From: Cololabis saira
Lineage: Eukaryota; Chordata; Actinopteri; Beloniformes; Belonidae
Assembly (NCBI RefSeq): GCF_033807715.1
Contig: NC_084591.1
Location: 29,848,590 to 29,912,589, forward strand
Length of the DNA: 64,000 nucleotides
Direction of reading: 5' to 3'
Of the stretch, positions 26,770 to 38,064 are shown piece after piece. The stretch's first letter is position 1, and every line of letters starts with the position of its first letter. The notes under the pieces were generated by a model. That model worked only from the letters and a program-made list of their open reading frames with translations, was not told the DNA's origin and did no database searches. The position numbers and the translations under genes are program-made.

Positions 26770-27383
26770 ATTTATATTATTTGCTCGTTAAAGATTTTCG
26801 TTGGGCAGACACAGGCTTGTGTGTTAGTAATGTAGTCACTTCTGGAACAGTAGGGTGTTGGACTATATTTATGTGGCTATATTGTCCTGCAGTTATGTTG
26901 AAAAATTGGAATACTGATTCCCCTGACCAAACAATAACTGATGATGGGCATGTGTTTGTCCATCCCAGATGCCTCTGAGCACAGAGATACAGTAGACAAC
27001 ATTGATCTGCATTTTTTTTTCCTGTTGAGTTAATGTAAACGCTAAAAGGAACTCGAAGTGGCCTACATGGTCACCCCATGATCCACAGTTCCTGGCCCGG
27101 TCTTTTACCTGAAAGTGCTGGAAGAAGCTGGCACAGAGCAATACAGAAAACAAAACAAAAACTAAAGTTTTCAGAGGTGTAAGGCTGTCGAATTCAGCAT
27201 TCAGGCTTTTTCCAAATTGCTGCCACCAACTAAATCAAATATTTGTGTATTGTCTTGGTGTGCGGCACAATGGTTCAACCAGAAAAGTCCAGTGCTAACA
27301 AGCTGAAAGCAGGCATTAACACCCACTATCATGCCAAAGCGTGACATAGTTTGGTCAGTAAATCGACAAAGAAATAAGTCCAA
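26770..27383. other. Single-copy sequence
   Basis: No gene or transposon end recognised. Confidence 0.5.
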
Positions 27384-27717
27384 TTAAAGCTGCAAGCAGC
27401 GATGAACGGACCCTCGCACCCTTGTGCACGTTCAGGCGTGCTGCAGTGGAAGCACTTGTATGACTTGCATGTGGATTTCTTAAGGCCTGGACATTTAGCG
27501 GATGACACCACCCACCACTCTTTATATCAAACCATTCAAAAGTTATGGCAGATAGTAGGAACTATCAGATATCGACCAATCAGAAGAAGGGGCGGGGCTA
27601 ATTTGCACCAATTATGTTCAATGACTCAAAACCATGTCCGATGACACCACCCATGACTCTCTATGTCAAACCATTCAAAAGTTATAGCAGAAAATAGGGA
27701 CTATCAAGTGGGGACTG
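27384..27717 (+). mobile_element. AGC-hairpin element, copy 2, truncated
   Basis: Starts AATTAAAGCTGCAAGCAGCG and GATGAACGGACCCTCGCACC, then has two GATGACACCACCCA units and a CGACCAATCAGAAG plus GGGGCGGGGC segment (27573-27599). It stops at about 27717, where the Tc1 tail starts. Confidence 0.85.
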
Positions 27718-28002
27718 GTCAAGAACTACAGGAAACGTCTGATCTCTGTAATTGCAAACAAAGGTTTCTGTACCAAATATTAAGTTCTGTTTTTCTGATA
27801 TATCAAATACTTATGTCATGCAATAAAATGCAAATTAATTACTTAAAAATCATACAATGTGATTTTCTGGATTTTTTTTTTAGATTCTGTCACTCACAGT
27901 TGAAGAGTACCTATGATAAAAATTACAGACTTCTCCATGCTTTGCAAGTGGGAAAACCTGCAAAATCGGCAGTGTATCAAATACTTGTTCTCCCCACTGT
28001 AT
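27718..28002 (+). pseudogene. Tc1-like element, 3' end only
   Basis: Begins with the transposase C-terminus (YRKRLISVIANKGF), then a stop, and runs to a terminal repeat ending CAAATACTTGTTCTCCCCAC followed by TGTAT. The rest of the Tc1 is missing; the join to the AGC-hairpin copy is abrupt. Confidence 0.8.
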
Positions 28003-28541
28003 TTGTTTTGAAGCCAAAATAGAGTTTGTGCCAGGTGCAAATAGATAGTAAATATGCCTTTTAGTTTATTGTCACACCATAACTCCAGGAACATTTTATC
28101 CACGAAACCACTTGAGACATTTGAGCCAATTGTGGCACTCAACAACACCAGCTGCAGGTCCAGTTCAGTGAAATGAGAGCAGGCTACTTTCACTGCACTC
28201 AAAGAATTTATTTGTGTGAAGGGAATACATCAGCTGGGGAAATGTCCTTGTGATAACTCAGTTTTATCAATAAGAGGCAGATTTCCAGACAGGTAGCAGC
28301 CAAGACTTCACTTTACTTCACTTAAAGTGTATGCTACTATACACTCTTTTGTACAGAGTTCTTCATAACTCAGCATCTATCCTGATGTCTTTGTAAATCA
28401 TTTAAAAGTGAAATTCAGACAGTAAAAACTGAAAATTAGCAAATTGACAATTGAGATTCAGCATATTGGTAACATTTTTGAATGTTGAGGGGAAAAAAGG
28501 ACAATTTTGTCCTGTATTTAATGATTGCACTATTTCTAGGC
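28003..28541. other. Single-copy sequence
   Basis: Nothing recognised. Confidence 0.5.
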
Positions 28542-28794
28542 ACTATTTCTTGAGATGTACCGATCAGGATTTTGAGGCCCGATCACCAAAAGCAGTATCT
28601 GCCAATCCCGATATTGCCGATCACCAATCACATCGTGAAATCCATAAATTCGTCAATATTGTTGTCTCATGTACACAACACTGATATTGTATTATTGGAT
28701 ATAAAAATTATGAGATGAGAAAGTATCATGAATTGACCACTGTTTTATTGCAGGCTGAGCCAATGTGCAATATTTCACACTTTAGAGACTCTTA

Positions 28795-28885
28795 TGGCAC
28801 TTTTCCACTGGTACCTACTCAGCCCTACTCGACTCGCCTCCACTCGGTTTGAGGCTTTTCCACTAGGGGTCCGCTGAACATGATG
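28795..28885. mobile_element. Harbinger-type fragment
   Basis: TTA followed by TGGCACTTTTCCACTGGTAC and CTACTCAGCC matches the left end of the complete element at 57762-58193. The right half is absent. Confidence 0.7.
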
Positions 28886-28889
28886 TATC

Positions 28890-30372
28890 CTTCACTATTG
28901 CTCAACCGCTTATAAATCTATGTAAAAAGTTAGCTGTTGATAAAAAAAGCTTTGACGAACCTGACCATTTCTAATCAGCATGCCAGTTCTATGAATACAC
29001 ATGGCACAGCACCAGAGTTTTTTTTGTTGACCTCAAAAAAGCCTTTGATACCATAAATCATACCATACTTCTAAAAAAATTGAGCAAATACGGTATCAGA
29101 GGAGTGGCACATCAATGGGTCTCAAGCTACTTAGAGAATAGAAAGCAGTATGTGCAGATAAATAATGTCAAATCTGAATCACAATTTATTAAGTGTGGCG
29201 TACCTCAGGGGTCGGTGCTTGGGCCAAAACTGTTTATTTTGTATATTAATGATTTTGTTTATGTTTCCAAACTGCTCAAATGTATTTTGTTTGCGGACGA
29301 CACTACTTTATGTTATTCTGGGGAAGATTTAACATGTGTTGAATGTGGTTAAAAAGGAATTTAAAAGAATAAAAACATGGTTTGAGGTAAATAAATTATC
29401 AGTGAATCTTGAAAAAACAAACTTCATGATATTTAGTAACAGAAAAAGAGAAACGGACACTTCAATTAATATAGATGGTATTGAAATCAATAGAGTAATG
29501 GAAACCAAGTTTTTGGGTGTCATGCTGGATGAGAATTTGAATTGGAAATCACATATCAATTATACAAAGATAAAAATATCAAAAACAATTGCTCTGTTAC
29601 ACAAAGTTAAGGATTTATTGGACAACAAAGCATTGTACATTTTATATAATACTCTGATTGTTCCATATCTGACCTACTGTGTTGAAGTTTGGGGAAATGC
29701 CTGTAAAACATATATTCAATCAATTTTCATTCTGCAAAAAAGAGCCATAAGGATAATTAGTAGAAAACGATATAGAGATCCAACAAATCCATTATTCCTT
29801 CAGTTAAATTTGTTGAAATTTCATGAACTAGTAGACCATAGTATTCTGCAAATTATGTTTAAAGCTCATAAAAAAACTTTACCAATCAACATTCAGAAAA
29901 GATTTGAAAAAAGAAAAAGCAAGTATAACTTAAAAGGAACAGAGATTTTTATAAAACCAAGATGCAGGACAAAATTGATGGAACGTTGTGTTTCTGTGAA
30001 AGGAATCAATTTATGGAACAATCTGAACAAAGAAAACAAAGAATCCAAATCAAACATTACATTCAAAAGAACAATTAAAGCCTGTATGTTAAGGAAATAT
30101 AACGAAAAATGTTGAGTTTGATTGACATACCCGTAGGCGGTGGTAATTTTATTTAATGTTACTTTAATTTTATTTTAGTTGTTTTTATTCACTTAGTTGT
30201 TTTTTTTATTATTATTTTTAATTTATGTTATTTGTGAAAGGGGCAGATCAGATAAGATTATTCTTCTTTCTGCTCCCTTTTCATTCATAAGTTAGGAACA
30301 TTTGTATTTGTGTTTGTATTAAATTGTTTTGTTTTTTGAATGAAATAAAGAATAAAATGAAATGAAATGAAA
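28890..30372 (+). pseudogene. Rex1/CR1-group LINE reverse transcriptase with 3' tail
   Basis: Two overlapping frames (29080-29352 and 29336-30115) encode the second half of a LINE reverse transcriptase. Just upstream is VFFVDLKKAFDTINHTILL; then CGVPQGSVLGPKLF and the catalytic LFADDTTL (about 29288), followed by LSVNLEKTNFMIF and KFLGVMLDENLNW. A frameshift near 29340 separates the catalytic block from the rest. The C-terminal CVSVKGINLWNNL is well kept. The 3' region ends in AATGAA-type repeats (about 30345-30372). The endonuclease and first reverse transcriptase motifs are missing, so it is a 5'-truncated dead copy. A related copy is at 57286-60295. The clade name is tentative. Confidence 0.85.
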
Positions 30373-30702
30373 TGAGTTTAAAAAAACGGCTATCAGCGAA
30401 GCTCAAAAAGAGTGCTTTCATTAAACATAGATGAAGCCACCAGCCAGAGCATGGACAAAATTATGAATGTACTTGTTCGCTTTTTGATGAAGATACGGCC
30501 AGAGTAACAACGCAACATCTGGCAAGCAGAAAAGTTAATCTTCCCAATGCTTCATCACTTATGATGGAACTAGAAGATGTCCTGCAGTCTTATGAGCTTG
30601 AGTGGAAACAAGTCACAAGTATTCTAATGGACAATTGTGCCCTTATGATAGGAAAGAGGACTGGACTTGAGACACAAGCTAGGAGGGAAAACCCCATCAA
30701 CC
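30373..30702 (+). pseudogene. hAT transposase fragment
   Basis: In shifting frames this encodes pieces I recognise from a fish hAT transposase: an IDEATS-like block, FFDEDTARVTTQHL-like sequence, and then MMELEDVLQSYELEWKQV, ILMDNCALMIGKRTG and ETQARRENP. The DNCA segment lies in the RNase-H-like catalytic region of hAT proteins. It may be the interior of the surrounding hAT element, split by the LINE. Frameshifts make it non-functional. Confidence 0.75.
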
Positions 30703-31371
30703 AGGTTCTTTCCTTTCTTTTGTTGTTCAACTGTTGCACTGTAAGTCTTTTGCAAATAAAAACAAATAATAGTGGAAGTGATATACATATATATTTAGTC
30801 CTTTACTGAAGTAAATGGTTGCTAATCTATAATTCCACCAATAAATTAGCCTGCCTGAGTTTCACCTGCCCTTATAACATTATGACCTTTAATTTAAAAT
30901 AGTCATATTTTACAGCGAAACTTGATATCAAAAGCATCCATAGTGAAAACGAAAATAATATTCAAATGATGTCATTTTTGTTGCTTGCCAAATTACTGAG
31001 CGCATGTGCCCCCACTCCCGGAAAAAAAGTTCTTTACGTTTAAGTTTTTTACTATAAGCCCTGCATTCCTCCTTGGGGTATCTCCTTTGCACACACACCT
31101 TGCAAACTGCAATTTTGTTGTTCTTTTAAAACTCTCATACCAGCAACGCCATTTTCATTGTTTATGTTTTGTAGAGATTGCCACGCCCCTTTAGGATACC
31201 TAGGTCTGAGATGTGGGAACGCACGCGCTGGCGTCGGTTTGTTGTTGTAAACGTCATCAGATTGGCTTGCTTTGAACTATTATTTTGAGAACTCTATTCA
31301 AAACCGATAAGGGCATTATCGGCGGATCCTGATCGGTTGCCGATCGATCGGTGCATCGGTGCAATTATTTC

Positions 31372-33433
31372 ATGTGCTAAATCTGCCACTTCTGAAAGAT
31401 TTGTATCCATTTAGGCCTACAAACTAACTCAATTCCAAGCTGAGCGTGTCTTTAATAAATCAGCAAAGTGTCCTTTAAGGTCGGCTCCTGGTTGGGTAGT
31501 TTTAGATTAGATTAGATCTTTATTAGTCATTGTTATATAACAACGGAAGTTCCATCAGTCAGTGCTAAAAATTGAATCTATAGTGACAATATGAGACATC
31601 AAAAGCAAACACCATAAACATAATTTTGGACTGTTTACAGATGAGAAAACAGCTAACTCTTGACATCATGGCTGGAGGAGAATAAAAGGAAGGTCAAATG
31701 AGCTATAACACATTTTTTTTTTTTAAATCTTCTTACTGTGTTTTATACAGTCTTTACTTTCCCTAGTTGCTTCAGATGCTTTTTGGTCATGTGTAGAGGT
31801 CAGTTTCTTTATACCCATGATGTAGGCAATAAAAGTACTTTTTGTTAAATTCATGAAAACATCATACTGAAGTTTTAAGAGATATGTAAAAAATAAATAA
31901 TGTTATCGTGTTTGCCAGATGTTACATGTTGAAGCTAAAGTTATGTGTTATTTAAAGAGAAACCATGGGCCGCGGCAACAGTATGGACACTGTTAGAGAG
32001 GGACAAGGCTGGAGAAGGGATGAATTATTGCTTCATTTAAAGAAAGAAAAACAAGTGTAGCACATTGAAGTACTTCCATCAAGTTTTTACCTCTTTAAAA
32101 CGTCATGTAGCTTCGTCAAGGATCACAAATAATATATATTTTTGTTATTGTCCTTCAATTCCATTGTACCGTAGGAAAAAAAAAATAAATAAAAATCTTA
32201 TCTCTTATTCTATGTAACACTTACAACTATATACTTGAGAAACAAGTTAATCGGCGTCACTTCCAGTAACGTATGATAGATATGTTGCCAATATGCATGG
32301 TAGAATTCTAGAAATTGTTGTAAAATCAGTTACATTTTAGTTGACTTTCTGGTAATGCAAAAGCCAACTTCAGACTAAATTAGTCAAATTCGCAAGTTCA
32401 GAGACATTCCTGAGCATGTTAATTTTTATTCTCTTCTGAGAACAGTATATTTTAGAACAACACTATTTTTGCAGGGTTTCTGTATTTATTACTGATTTTA
32501 GATAAGTTATGGTTCATCAACAAAATATGTGGAAATCTTCCTCACTGTTTTCCCTGAGTTTGCCTTTGGAGCATGTGTAAATGCAAGTAACGCCAGTCTC
32601 CAACTCGCTTCCATTCCATGTTAATGAAGTATGAACCCACTGTTTCAACTCATGCATGGTGCCCCTCTTTAATGATTTCCTTCTGTGATATGATTTTGTA
32701 TCCTCCGGATGTAGGAAATATGCAGGTCAGAGAAGGAAATTATTTTACAAGTCAGCTCCATTTTCGATCCTCCAGCTAATAGTATGCTTCAGCTGCTTTA
32801 CATTAGGAAACAACAGCTGTTGCAACTTATAGCACAGCGATGTGACAGGTTTCTCCCAGCATTTCCATTTTCATTTTGATGGTTAAAGCAATGCGGTTAA
32901 TCAGTTTATTAGAGTGGTAAAATGCTTTTATTCACTAGGTTGATGGGGCACAAGGGCCAAATTATGTTCAATGTCAGATATGCAGTTTCAAGGAAGACTG
33001 AATTCTCTGTGTTGTTGTTTGGTTTATGACTTTAACTCCCATAGTTAGCACTGCTGTTGTTAACTAGGGAGGTCCCACTACATTTTGCCCTTGTTGCTGT
33101 GCAATATTTTCTTATTATTTAGACTTATTTGTGTTTTATTAATTCAGCTTTCAACAACTGGCCTTCAATACAGCTATCAAGAGTGTTCATACAGAGACCT
33201 TCATTTGTGTATTCAAACCACTTTAACATACTCACAAAGGAGCCCAACAAGCCATCTGCTGTTTAGATACACTCTGACCTCTATGCCTCTCCAACTTGGA
33301 TCACACCATCAGAGCATACAGAGCCACACAGCCTGCCTGGTTGTTAATTTCTAAGCAGAAGACAAGAAGGTTATCACTGTATTTGAAAGGATAGGCTCTC
33401 TTGCAACTCACCAACAAATGTGCTCTCTGTCAA
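31372..33433. other. Mostly single-copy AT-rich sequence
   Basis: A TTAGATTAGATTAGATC-TTTATTAGTCATTG segment at 31503-31532 resembles an antisense LINE tail but is too short to assign. Otherwise no gene or transposon is recognised. Confidence 0.45.
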
Positions 33434-33445
33434 CTGCAGGAAACA

Positions 33446-33572
33446 TCCATCCATCCATTTTCTATACCCGCTTTATCATTTGCAGGGTCACGGGCGTCTG
33501 CTGGAGCCTATCCCAGCTCCTTACAGGCAAGAGGTAGGGGTACACCTTGGACAGGTCGCCAGTCTATCGCAG
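33446..33572 (-). mobile_element. 5'-truncated RTE-type LINE tail with 12-bp target duplication
   Basis: On the plus strand it starts with a CCAT repeat, then TTTTCTATACCCGC, GGAGCCTATCCCAGCTCC and GGACAGGTCGCCAGTCTATC. It is flanked by CTGCAGGAAACA at 33434-33445 and 33573-33584. The duplication and truncation are those of target-primed reverse transcription, so this short piece is a complete insertion event of 127 bp. Confidence 0.88.
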
Positions 33573-33584
33573 CTGCAGGAAACA

Positions 33585-33864
33585 GTATGTGATAAATACA
33601 TACAAGGCTGTGGCAGTGAAACAGTCTTGGTGTCAGTACATCCCGAAGTCCAGAGCATTCGATGTCGGTCTATGTCTCCGTAACAGGGAGATAGTTCCTC
33701 CGTTTCTAGCCAGTGCTTCCCACAAAAACACATCCCATCATGAACTCTCCCAAGCCTCACCCAAATTTTAGGAAGGGAAACTGTCTCCCATGTCAGTAAG
33801 TGGCTGGAGTAATGCAATTTTAGTTTTATCGAGCCATAGTTGTGTATGAACACTGTTGTTTAAT
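33585..33864. other. Unassigned sequence
   Basis: No gene or repeat family recognised. Confidence 0.4.
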
Positions 33865-34294
33865 TAGGGCCCAAGCACTGACAGTGCGAAGGCCCTATTG
33901 TATCTGTAGGAATTATTTTTATTTTTATTTTTTATTTAATTTTTTTTTTTTTTTTCCGACAAAATGAGGGCCTTTTTGCCACCCTAAACGTGCCCCAAAA
34001 GTCACCAAATTTTGCACGCAAGCCAGGCCTGGCGAAAAATTTGATATTTAATGGTTTGCATTAATGAGCGTAATGGCTCAACATCGCCCCCTAGAAAACT
34101 TCGTGCCTCAAGCCCCACAATACGGTTTGACGTACATGCACGAAAATTGGTACACACCTGTATCATGTTGCAACTTAAAGAAAAGTCTTTTGGCGCCATG
34201 GCCGAAACTGAACAGGAAGTTGGGCCATTTTGAATTAATCGTGTAATTTTGGCGTAATTTATGCCATTCCTTTGGCCGCTTCTTTGCCTGAACC

Positions 34295-35748
34295 CATGGA
34301 TTAAAGTTCTCCGTACTGGGTACGGATTTCCGTCCTGGGGATTTTTTTGGGATATTTTTTTATGAGATCAGCGCAAATCCGACAAAAAATATGAACACCG
34401 GGGTGTCTGTAGCGCCGCGGTGACTTGTCGAACGGCGCCCACTGCAGTCAATCAGCTGTTGGCTGTGCACACACAGTAAAGTTCTCCTCTGGTTTTAGAT
34501 GAACGTAACCTGACACCTAATAACTCAGCCTAGGCTGAGTTATGGTTCTGCGTCAAAACGACGCCGTGCCTACGGCGTGTGGTTGGCTCTTTTCTACGTT
34601 TATGTGATTTTTTTTTTTATTTTGTTTTTTTGCACAATAATTGTCCTTATCTCTTTGATTCATTGAAAAAGATCGCTAAATAGCGGTCGCGGGGGGTACT
34701 GCACCAGGGTTTCCGTTGTCCGGTAATTGCCGGACTTTGTCCGGTAAAATATGCCGAAGTCCGGTATTTTATAATCTCTCCGGTCAAAATGTCCGGTGAA
34801 AATACTCACTGGGGCTGCGGGACTAGGGACTAGAGTCCCCGGGAGTACCGCGGAGGGACACGCCGAGCCCCGGTGCCGGGAGGAAGCGCAGCTGCGGCGC
34901 CGACATCCACGTGTGCGTTGATTTATGGTTCCGCGTCGCACCGACGCAGAGCTTACGGCGGACCCTACGGCGTAGGCTCTGCGTTGGTGTGACGCAGAAC
35001 CATAATTCCGGCTTAAAAGTAAACAACATGCGCCCAAGTACCCGTGCATGACAGGCAGACACACACGGGGAGAAGAGACAATTTCTTTAATTTTTTTTTT
35101 TTTTTAAACTTTATCCTTATGAACGCAATTGTTATATACGGTAGTCCAACTTTCCTTATTTTAATCAGAACACTTTCTTTTTTCCTCTTCGGCGTGGAGT
35201 AGTGGGCTTGGAGCGGCAGCCATCGGTTAGTTTTTTCTTTTTAGATCCGAGGCTTTGCGTAGATGGCGGCTTCCGCAACTTTCAGGCGCTTTTTCTGCGC
35301 AAGCAAGCTTTATAGATGAGGCCCCAGGACTGTTACCGCAGTACCGCGCAGTACTCTGTGCCGGGAGCCGGGAGGAAGCGGAGCTGCGGCGCCGACATCC
35401 ACGTGTGCGTTGATTTATGGTTCCGCGTCGCACCGACGCAGAGCCTTCGGCGTAGAGTATGCGTCGCTGCGTACCTTACGCCGTAGGTTACGCGCAAGCT
35501 TCTGCAATATTTATTTATTTTTTGAAGTTAACTCACAGGAATGGATTATAAATTTACGTTTTCAATCGCAACGGAAAGAAAGAAGGATATGATTACAACA
35601 CGTAACAGGTATGGTCTACCTTGTAATCCAAACTTGCAACCTATCCTTCCCCCTGATGGTTGAAATGACTAATTTAAACCACCGGGGGGGGGGGGGTGTG
35701 TGTCTGAAAACTTTCCGTCCTGGGATTTTTTTTTTGCTTTAATCCCTG
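34295..35748. mobile_element. Non-autonomous hAT element with perfect 8-bp target duplication
   Basis: Ends are CATGGATTAAAG and CTTTAATCCCTG (11 of 12 inverted match) with CCGTCCTGGG-type subterminal repeats on both sides. CCTGAACC flanks it at 34287-34294 and 35749-35756, inside AGC-hairpin copy 3. The interior includes a CCGGT-rich segment (34710-34800), three occurrences of the GC-rich palindromic module, and a direct duplication of about 85 bases (34872-34955 and about 35358-35443). Confidence 0.92.
34917..35015. repeat. GC-rich palindromic module, full two-arm copy
   Basis: Left arm TTTATGGTTCCGCGTCGCAC with GACGCAGAGCTTACGGCG; right arm CGTAGGCTCTGCGTTGGTGT with GACGCAGAACCATAAT. The arms are inverted copies. 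One further two-arm variant lies at 35411-35500 and a single arm at 34532-34580. Confidence 0.88.
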
Positions 35749-36205
35749 CCTGAACCATAACGTGCACCCAGGTGTGTTATACATCAAAATGTGCGTCTCG
35801 ATCCTACGACGATGCGCATGACTTTTCTCAGTCAAAAGCGTTACCGTGGCGACGATAAGACGCCAAAAAGCGCGCCTCACCTTCATCTGGTTGGTCCATA
35901 TTTCATAGTTCCTAATTTCTGCCATAGCTTTTGAATGGTTTGATGTAAAGACTTGTGGGTGGTGTCATCAGACTCGGTATTGAGTCCTTGAACATAATTG
36001 GTGCAAATTAGCCCCGTCCCTTCTTCTGATTGGTCCATATTTGATAGTTCCTATTTCCTGCCATAACTTTTGAATGGTTTGACATAAAGAGTCATTGTAA
36101 GGACCTTGACTCAAAGGAGGACTCAAATGCACGACTCCAGGAACAAAAATAGTATTTATTCAATGGCCATGAGTGCGAGGGCCCGTTCATCACTGCTTTC
36201 AGCTT

Positions 36206-36565
36206 TAATTTTGTCTTTTTTTTTTCTCCATTTTCCCCATAGAGGACATTCATTTATTTCATGTCATTTCATGTGACCATGTGTTCTGGGTTGGAAATCA
36301 CCCAAGTGTACCCTACAGTACCTTTTAAGAAGTAAATGACTGTTTATCTTATATCTTCAAATACTTAATGCTACAATTTTCTTAAAAATTTTAAGGTCTG
36401 CAACAATTACTGAAAAAATAACTCCCATCACATATCTTTTAACCGGAACTCTTTTATATGTATTTTTTTTTTTTTTTGGGGGGGGGGGGGGGGTTATTCT
36501 TTACTAAGTCTCACAAGTCCTATAGTCCCATTGTAGACAAAATCCCTGACCGTTACAAATACAAG
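36206..36565. other. Unassigned sequence with a T15-G17 tract
   Basis: A run of 15 T followed at once by 17 G lies at 36463-36494. No gene recognised. Confidence 0.6.
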
Positions 36566-36757
36566 GCAAGGCAGGTTTATTTATATAGCACAATTCTACA
36601 ACAAGGTGATTCAATGAGCTTTACAAAGACATTAGAACATATATAAAGAGCATGATTAAAAATGAACGAAAGAAAGAAATAAGAACGAGATAAAAATCAG
36701 ATGAAATCAAAATATGATTAAGTTTTGAAAAGTACCACTCCATATACAGAGCATTAC
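36566..36757 (-). mobile_element. Antisense L2-type LINE 3' end
   Basis: On the minus strand it ends TTGTGCTATATAAATAAACC followed by a TGCCT-type repeat. It is continuous, across two TTAA elements, with the L2 coding part at 38065-38740. Confidence 0.8.
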
Positions 36758-36761
36758 TTAA

Positions 36762-36978
36762 AGGAGCTTGCGGCTGCTTTTAAGAAATTAGACTCTCTAT
36801 CGCCACCCTTCACCACGACGGCCGTTGGGGGTACTGCAGCCAACAGTGAAGCCTGCACGGGAGAACGGGGAGAACGTGCATGCAGTGTCATGTGACGTCA
36901 CATCCGCAGCCCAGCGCGGGAAAATCGGGACCGAATTGCAGCACATTTTGCAAAAAAAAAAAACAGCCTCAAGCTCCT
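36762..36978 (-). mobile_element. TTAA-flanked MITE, shortened copy
   Basis: TTAA at 36758-36761 and 36979-36982 abuts AGGAGCTTGCGGC and its inverse GCCTCAAGCTCCT. The interior, in minus orientation, matches 39498-39826 (GCTGCAGTACCCCC, CGTTCTCCCCGTTCTCCCG, GGTGGCG) but lacks that copy's left half. The TTAA target suggests piggyBac or Kolobok. Confidence 0.88.
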
Positions 36979-36982
36979 TTAA

Positions 36983-38060
36983 AGGTGACCTATTATGGCA
37001 TTTAATGTATATTTTAAACAGGCCTTGAATGTCTTAAAAACAATCTAAAGCTTGTTTTTTCTACATAAATCATAAATCCAGCCTGTGGGCCCTGTCACTA
37101 GTTTTACCGCTTCTAACCTCTTTTTCTGCACCTCATTTTTAGGGAAGGGGGGGGTATGATAATGAGGCTCTGTGCTGATTGGCTCCCTGTGTAGCAGGGG
37201 AGGAGAATAAACCTCGCTCCGCCAGAGCAGCCCGAGCCTGTAAATTATCACAACACTGAATTTTCACAAATGGAAACTTTATTGTTAAAAAAATAAAATA
37301 TGAGTTGTATATAAATAACATTTATGCACTATTTAAGCCGGATCTACCCGACGGATGCTGAACGCTGGCTCCGGAGCCACGCCGGGCGCCCGGGAGCAGC
37401 CTGCTGGAGCCGCGCGCATCACCGCGGCTTTAACGGGGGAATCTGACCGGTTCCGACCGGCTGGGACCGCAGGAACCGGCCTGGACTGATAGCAGGGACT
37501 CCCGGGGACCGACCAGCGGAATTTCAGCCGGATCTGCCCGGCGGATGCTGCGCGACGGGCGCTGCAACCCCACGGCAGGCGCACAGATCGGCTCTGGAGC
37601 GCATCCTGTGCGCATCGTCGGTTACCGGGGATCAAACCGACAGATTTGCCTGAAAATCTCGGAGGGTGAAGCTGGTCCAGCCTGCGACAGACCCCCGAGG
37701 ACCCAGCTCCCAAACCACCCGGGAACCTGGATGATTTAACCCGGATCCGCTCCGCCGCGGCGCCGCGTCCGACTGGCTGAAGGATGGACCGCTCCAGCCG
37801 GGGAGAGAGCTGGTTGTGGGCGTGGTTTCAGCAGCGGAGGCTGAACCTATGGAAATCTGCTCCTGTCGTTACGTAACGACAGGAGCAGATTCTAATCGGC
37901 TAAAAAAAAACCACGTGACACTGGGGGACTCTGTCCGGCGGGGGTCAGACACCTTGCAGAAATTCATGGTATTTTGTCTCCCCTGTGCTGGCAGGGTGAG
38001 GGGAGACCACTTTATATATGTTAAAACAAGAAAAAACATGTTTTTCATAATAGGTCCCCT
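36983..38060. mobile_element. TTAA-flanked element with GC-rich core
   Basis: TTAA at 36979-36982 and 38061-38064 abuts AGGTGACCTATTATG and CATAATAGGTCCCCT, inverted ends. The core (about 37330-37830) is GC- and CpG-rich with repeats such as CCGGATCTACCCG and CCGGATCTGCCCG, and includes a 38-bp perfect palindrome. No transposase is present; the frames in the core are chance frames. Confidence 0.88.
37854..37891. repeat. 38-bp perfect palindrome
   Basis: Two 19-base arms meet at 37872/37873 with no spacer; the centre reads CGTTACGTAACG. Confidence 0.97.
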
Positions 38061-38064
38061 TTAA

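Larger units (their letters stand above)
28550..31363 (+). mobile_element. hAT element carrying a Harbinger scrap and a LINE
   Basis: The left end has GAGATGTACCGATCAGG and the right end has CGATCGGTGCATCGG, inverted copies with some divergence. Flanks ACTATTTC (28542-28549) and ATTATTTC (31364-31371) match at 7 of 8. The left arm, with CCGATCACCAATCACATCG, closely matches the arm at 53712-53968. Interior: a Harbinger fragment at 28795-28885, a LINE at about 28890-30372, then a decayed hAT transposase piece at 30373-30702. Confidence 0.75.
33865..36205 (-). mobile_element. AGC-hairpin element, copy 3, split by a hAT
   Basis: In minus orientation it runs from AATTAAAGCTGAAAGCAGTG and GATGAACGGGCCCTCGCAC (right side) to a 3' hairpin (GGGCC-TTC-GCAC-TGTCA-GTGC-TTG-GGCCC) and CTAAT at the left side (33865-33896). 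The interior has the GACACCACCCAC and GACGCACATTTTGATGTATA units. A hAT element (34295-35748) splits it, with the 8-bp duplication in place. A poly-T stretch near 33941-33955 matches the A-rich segment seen in copy 4. Confidence 0.85.

Noticed and set aside
37333..37739. 126-residue minus-strand frame in a GC-rich block
   Set aside because: It lies inside a TTAA-flanked non-autonomous element; composition explains the open frame.
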